Shown here piece by piece: positions 62,211-64,000 of a DNA stretch of 64,000 nucleotides. The notes below the pieces were generated by a model. That model saw only the letters and a list, made by a program, of their open reading frames with translations, ran no database searches and was not told the DNA's origin. Within the stretch, counting starts at the first letter, position 1. The number at the start of each line of letters is the position of its first letter. This stretch comes from Sphingobacterium mizutaii (GTDB lineage Bacteria > Bacteroidota > Bacteroidia > Sphingobacteriales > Sphingobacteriaceae): the NCBI RefSeq assembly GCF_900187125.1, contig NZ_LT906468.1, positions 1,364,001-1,428,000 on the forward strand. Reading direction: 5' to 3'. The translations under genes and the position numbers were made by a program.

Positions 62211-62612
62211 ATGCTTAACACAACAATCGGGTTCAATCAGCAATTTCCCCTTATCGCTAAGGTCTTAGGGATTGTATTGCTGTTTGTATTGACCTCATGT
62301 CCGATTAAGGCATCAATCAAGCAAAATCTGTATCAGGACACCAAAACTGAAAGCAGAAGCAACAAATCAGCGAAACCTGATTCTTGGATTGACTACGAAG
62401 CGGTGGATTGTAGCGTTGCAAATGAGCAAATCAAAGCTCATGATCTCGTGGTTAAAGATTTTCAAGTACAGCCAGCTGTAATTGCTTTGTTTAGCCTTGC
62501 CTTAATCCTTTTTTCTTTCCTGCCTAGGAAAGAAGTAGAAAATTACCATTGGAATTCCCAAAAGACCAATTCCAATGATCTATTCCTCCAATTCCGTCGT
62601 TTAAACTTATAG
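62211..62612 (+). CDS. Small membrane protein upstream of an efflux operon
   Basis: A 133-aa protein with a first hydrophobic segment (LIAKVLGIVLLFVLTSC, with a possible lipobox Cys), a polar middle part (about 34-80) and a second helix (AVIALFSLALILFSFL). A basic tail follows. I do not recognise the family. It precedes a TolC-family gene by 136 nt on the same strand and diverges from fecR. It is probably the first gene of the efflux unit. Function is unknown. Confidence 0.6.
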   Translation: MLNTTIGFNQQFPLIAKVLGIVLLFVLTSCPIKASIKQNLYQDTKTESRSNKSAKPDSWIDYEAVDCSVANEQIKAHDLVVKDFQVQPAVIALFSLALILFSFLPRKEVENYHWNSQKTNSNDLFLQFRRLNL

Positions 62613-62748
62613 AATTGCTATCCTGACAGCAGTTTGTCCTGTGGACAAATGTATGTAGGCCTGGAAATGAACTGTCTTGTTCATTCCTAAATTTTCTGTG
62701 TAATGGCTCGGCCAAGCCATTTAATCAATTCAAATTTTACTATTTAAG

Positions 62749-64000
62749 ATGGGTTTAAAATTTAAAAGCCTATTGATCCTGTTGGGACTGTTCATCGCTA
62801 TGGATAGCCATGCACAAAGCCTGCAAGATCTCTGGGATAAAACAAGGAATTATTACAAAGGATTTGAAGTTCAGAAACAACAGATCCTATTGGCAAAACA
62901 GGATAGTATTGCCCAACAGATAAAATACAAACCTCAAGTCCAAGCCCAATTCCAACAAGGATTTAGCTCAGTTGAAGGAACCTCTGGTGCCTTTCTGCCG
63001 CTTCCCGGAATCATGAATATTTCCGGTCCTAATCAATTGGATGGTGCTTCTTCTACTTTCAATCATTTTCTTTCGGGAAGTATGAACTGGGATTTGATCA
63101 ACTTCGGAAGAAAAGGACTGGATAAAGATATTTCCAGTACAAAAATTGACTACACTAAATTAAAAGAGCAAGATTTCTCTTATAACGTCCAACAAAAATT
63201 GACCAGGCGATATATTGAATTTCTGTTTTTTCAGGTAATGGATGATTGGTACCAAAAGCATAGCGAGCGCTATCAATCCATAGTGGATATTACCAAAGGC
63301 TTGGCACGTGCGGGTATTGTTCCTGGTGCAGATACCTTATTGGCGACTTCCTCCTTGAAGAATGTAGAAAGCAATCTGCTTCAAATTCAAGGGAAATTAA
63401 ATGGTGCTAAGATCTTGTTAAAGGAATTTACCAATGAAGAGGTATTAAGTGCTGGAAACAATAATCCAGAAGCTTTTTTACAATTGATTGGCAGCCAGCA
63501 GACCAGTACCCTTGAGCATCCTTTGTTGATGATGAAAAAGAAGGAAGAAGAATCTCTTACGCTCTTGGAGAAAAAACAAGGCAAAGAACTTTTTCCACGC
63601 GTGATGTTATTGGGAGGCTTGGCAAATCGCAGTTCAGGTGTTACAGCCAATGGTTATGTCCATGGAAACTATGGCGAAATCTATAATGATTTTGCCAATA
63701 ACTATTTTGTAGGAGTAGGAGTTACCTGGAATCTACAGGATATGTTTAGATCCAAGTCGGACAAGAAACAATATAATCTAAAACTTCAGAACAATCTATT
63801 TGAACAGGAGCTGCTACAGAATGAAATCAATAGCAACCTAAATCAGCTGAATGCCGAGATATCAGCTGCTGCTGATGGTATTAAGGAATCGAATATCAGT
63901 AGACAACAGGCAGAAGATGCCTATCAACTCTATAAGGCCCGCTATGAAGGTGGTTTGATAAACCTTTCGGAGTTGTTGCAGGTCCAGGAAATCCTCCTAC
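62749..64000 (+). CDS. TolC-family outer-membrane efflux protein, cut by window end
   Basis: The first 417 codons of an outer-membrane channel protein. It has signal peptide KFKSLLILLGLFIAMDSHAQ, then helical hairpins with LTRRYIEFLFFQVMDDWY and GLARAGIVPGADTLLATSSL, a barrel segment near VGVGVTWNLQDMF, and a second helical repeat with AEDAYQLYKARYEGGLINLS, typical of TolC near the C-terminal half. The 3' end, and probably adaptor and permease genes, lie beyond 64000. It shows little similarity to the TolC at 10505, so it belongs to a separate pump. Confidence 0.88.
   Translation, partial: MGLKFKSLLILLGLFIAMDSHAQSLQDLWDKTRNYYKGFEVQKQQILLAKQDSIAQQIKYKPQVQAQFQQGFSSVEGTSGAFLPLPGIMNISGPNQLDGASSTFNHFLSGSMNWDLINFGRKGLDKDISSTKIDYTKLKEQDFSYNVQQKLTRRYIEFLFFQVMDDWYQKHSERYQSIVDITKGLARAGIVPGADTLLATSSLKNVESNLLQIQGKLNGAKILLKEFTNEEVLSAGNNNPEAFLQLIGSQQTSTLEHPLLMMKKKEEESLTLLEKKQGKELFPRVMLLGGLANRSSGVTANGYVHGNYGEIYNDFANNYFVGVGVTWNLQDMFRSKSDKKQYNLKLQNNLFEQELLQNEINSNLNQLNAEISAAADGIKESNISRQQAEDAYQLYKARYEGGLINLSELLQVQEILL

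Overview
The window looks like chromosomal DNA of a Sphingobacteriaceae-type Bacteroidota (Sphingobacterium/Pedobacter-like). The grounds are SusC/SusD with an STN-type receptor and FecR anti-sigma, a lipidated TamL next to TamB, many promoters of the Bacteroidota form TAnnTTTG (sometimes with TTTG about 20 nt upstream), moderate to low GC, and the gene order rpsL-rpsG-fusA-rpsJ. It is mostly core and accessory chromosome. No phage, IS transposase or CRISPR array is visible. Several families of short intergenic repeats are present.

Layout. 0-3.4 kb: a TonB-dependent receptor interrupted by one in-frame stop, divergent from an AraC regulator with a tandem 21-bp operator between them. 3.4-4.7 kb: a dispersed hairpin element followed by five tandem 159/160-bp units. 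4.8-5.5 kb: two small envelope proteins. 5.6-11.8 kb: an RND efflux operon (TolC, adaptor, permease, PII-like protein, DUF2892 membrane protein). 12-14.5 kb: an RtcB RNA ligase operon with a long leader. 14.5-20.1 kb: lipoprotein, GT39-like glycosyltransferase, membrane protein, tryptophanase, Gfo/Idh oxidoreductase. 20.2-25.3 kb: repeats around an FtsX-type ABC permease. 25.3-29.2 kb: ankyrin protein, coiled-coil protein, CutC, a small basic protein, tRNA-Cys and two paralogous beta-barrels. 29.5-33.1 kb: the str operon. 33.3-40.1 kb: RNase R, a Fur-family regulator, an FSA-type transaldolase, an MFS exporter, an aspartyl protease and malate dehydrogenase. 40.3-47.9 kb: TamL/TamB. 48.4-49.3 kb: a Dabb lipoprotein and a DUF4342 protein. 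49.4-53.8 kb: a sulfane-sulfur cluster (TauE/SafE, YeeE/YedE pair, rhodanese, persulfide-dioxygenase-like MBL-rhodanese, Crp/Fnr regulator). 53.8-62.1 kb: ECF sigma, lipoprotein, SusD, SusC and FecR. 62.2-64 kb: start of a second TolC-type efflux operon, cut by the window end.

Most interesting result. Four promoters carry the same 14-bp site, GTAAC-N4-GTWAC, and in each it ends exactly 22 nt before a (T/G)AnnTTTG -7 element. This places its centre near -41, the class II position of Crp/Fnr activators. Three of these promoters belong to the sulfur cluster at 50.2-51.4 kb. The fourth drives the RND efflux operon 38 kb away. The cluster encodes a Crp/Fnr protein with a Cys76/Cys82/Cys83 cluster in its sensor domain. 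I infer one regulon, possibly responding to sulfide or persulfide, which joins oxidation, transfer and membrane transport of sulfur compounds with a tripartite efflux pump.

A second candidate is a roughly 100-nt antisense RNA on the + strand of the susC leader (about 60755-60857). It ends in a strong intrinsic terminator with no other + strand gene upstream of it, a layout that resembles cis-antisense repressors of SusCD loci in Bacteroides.
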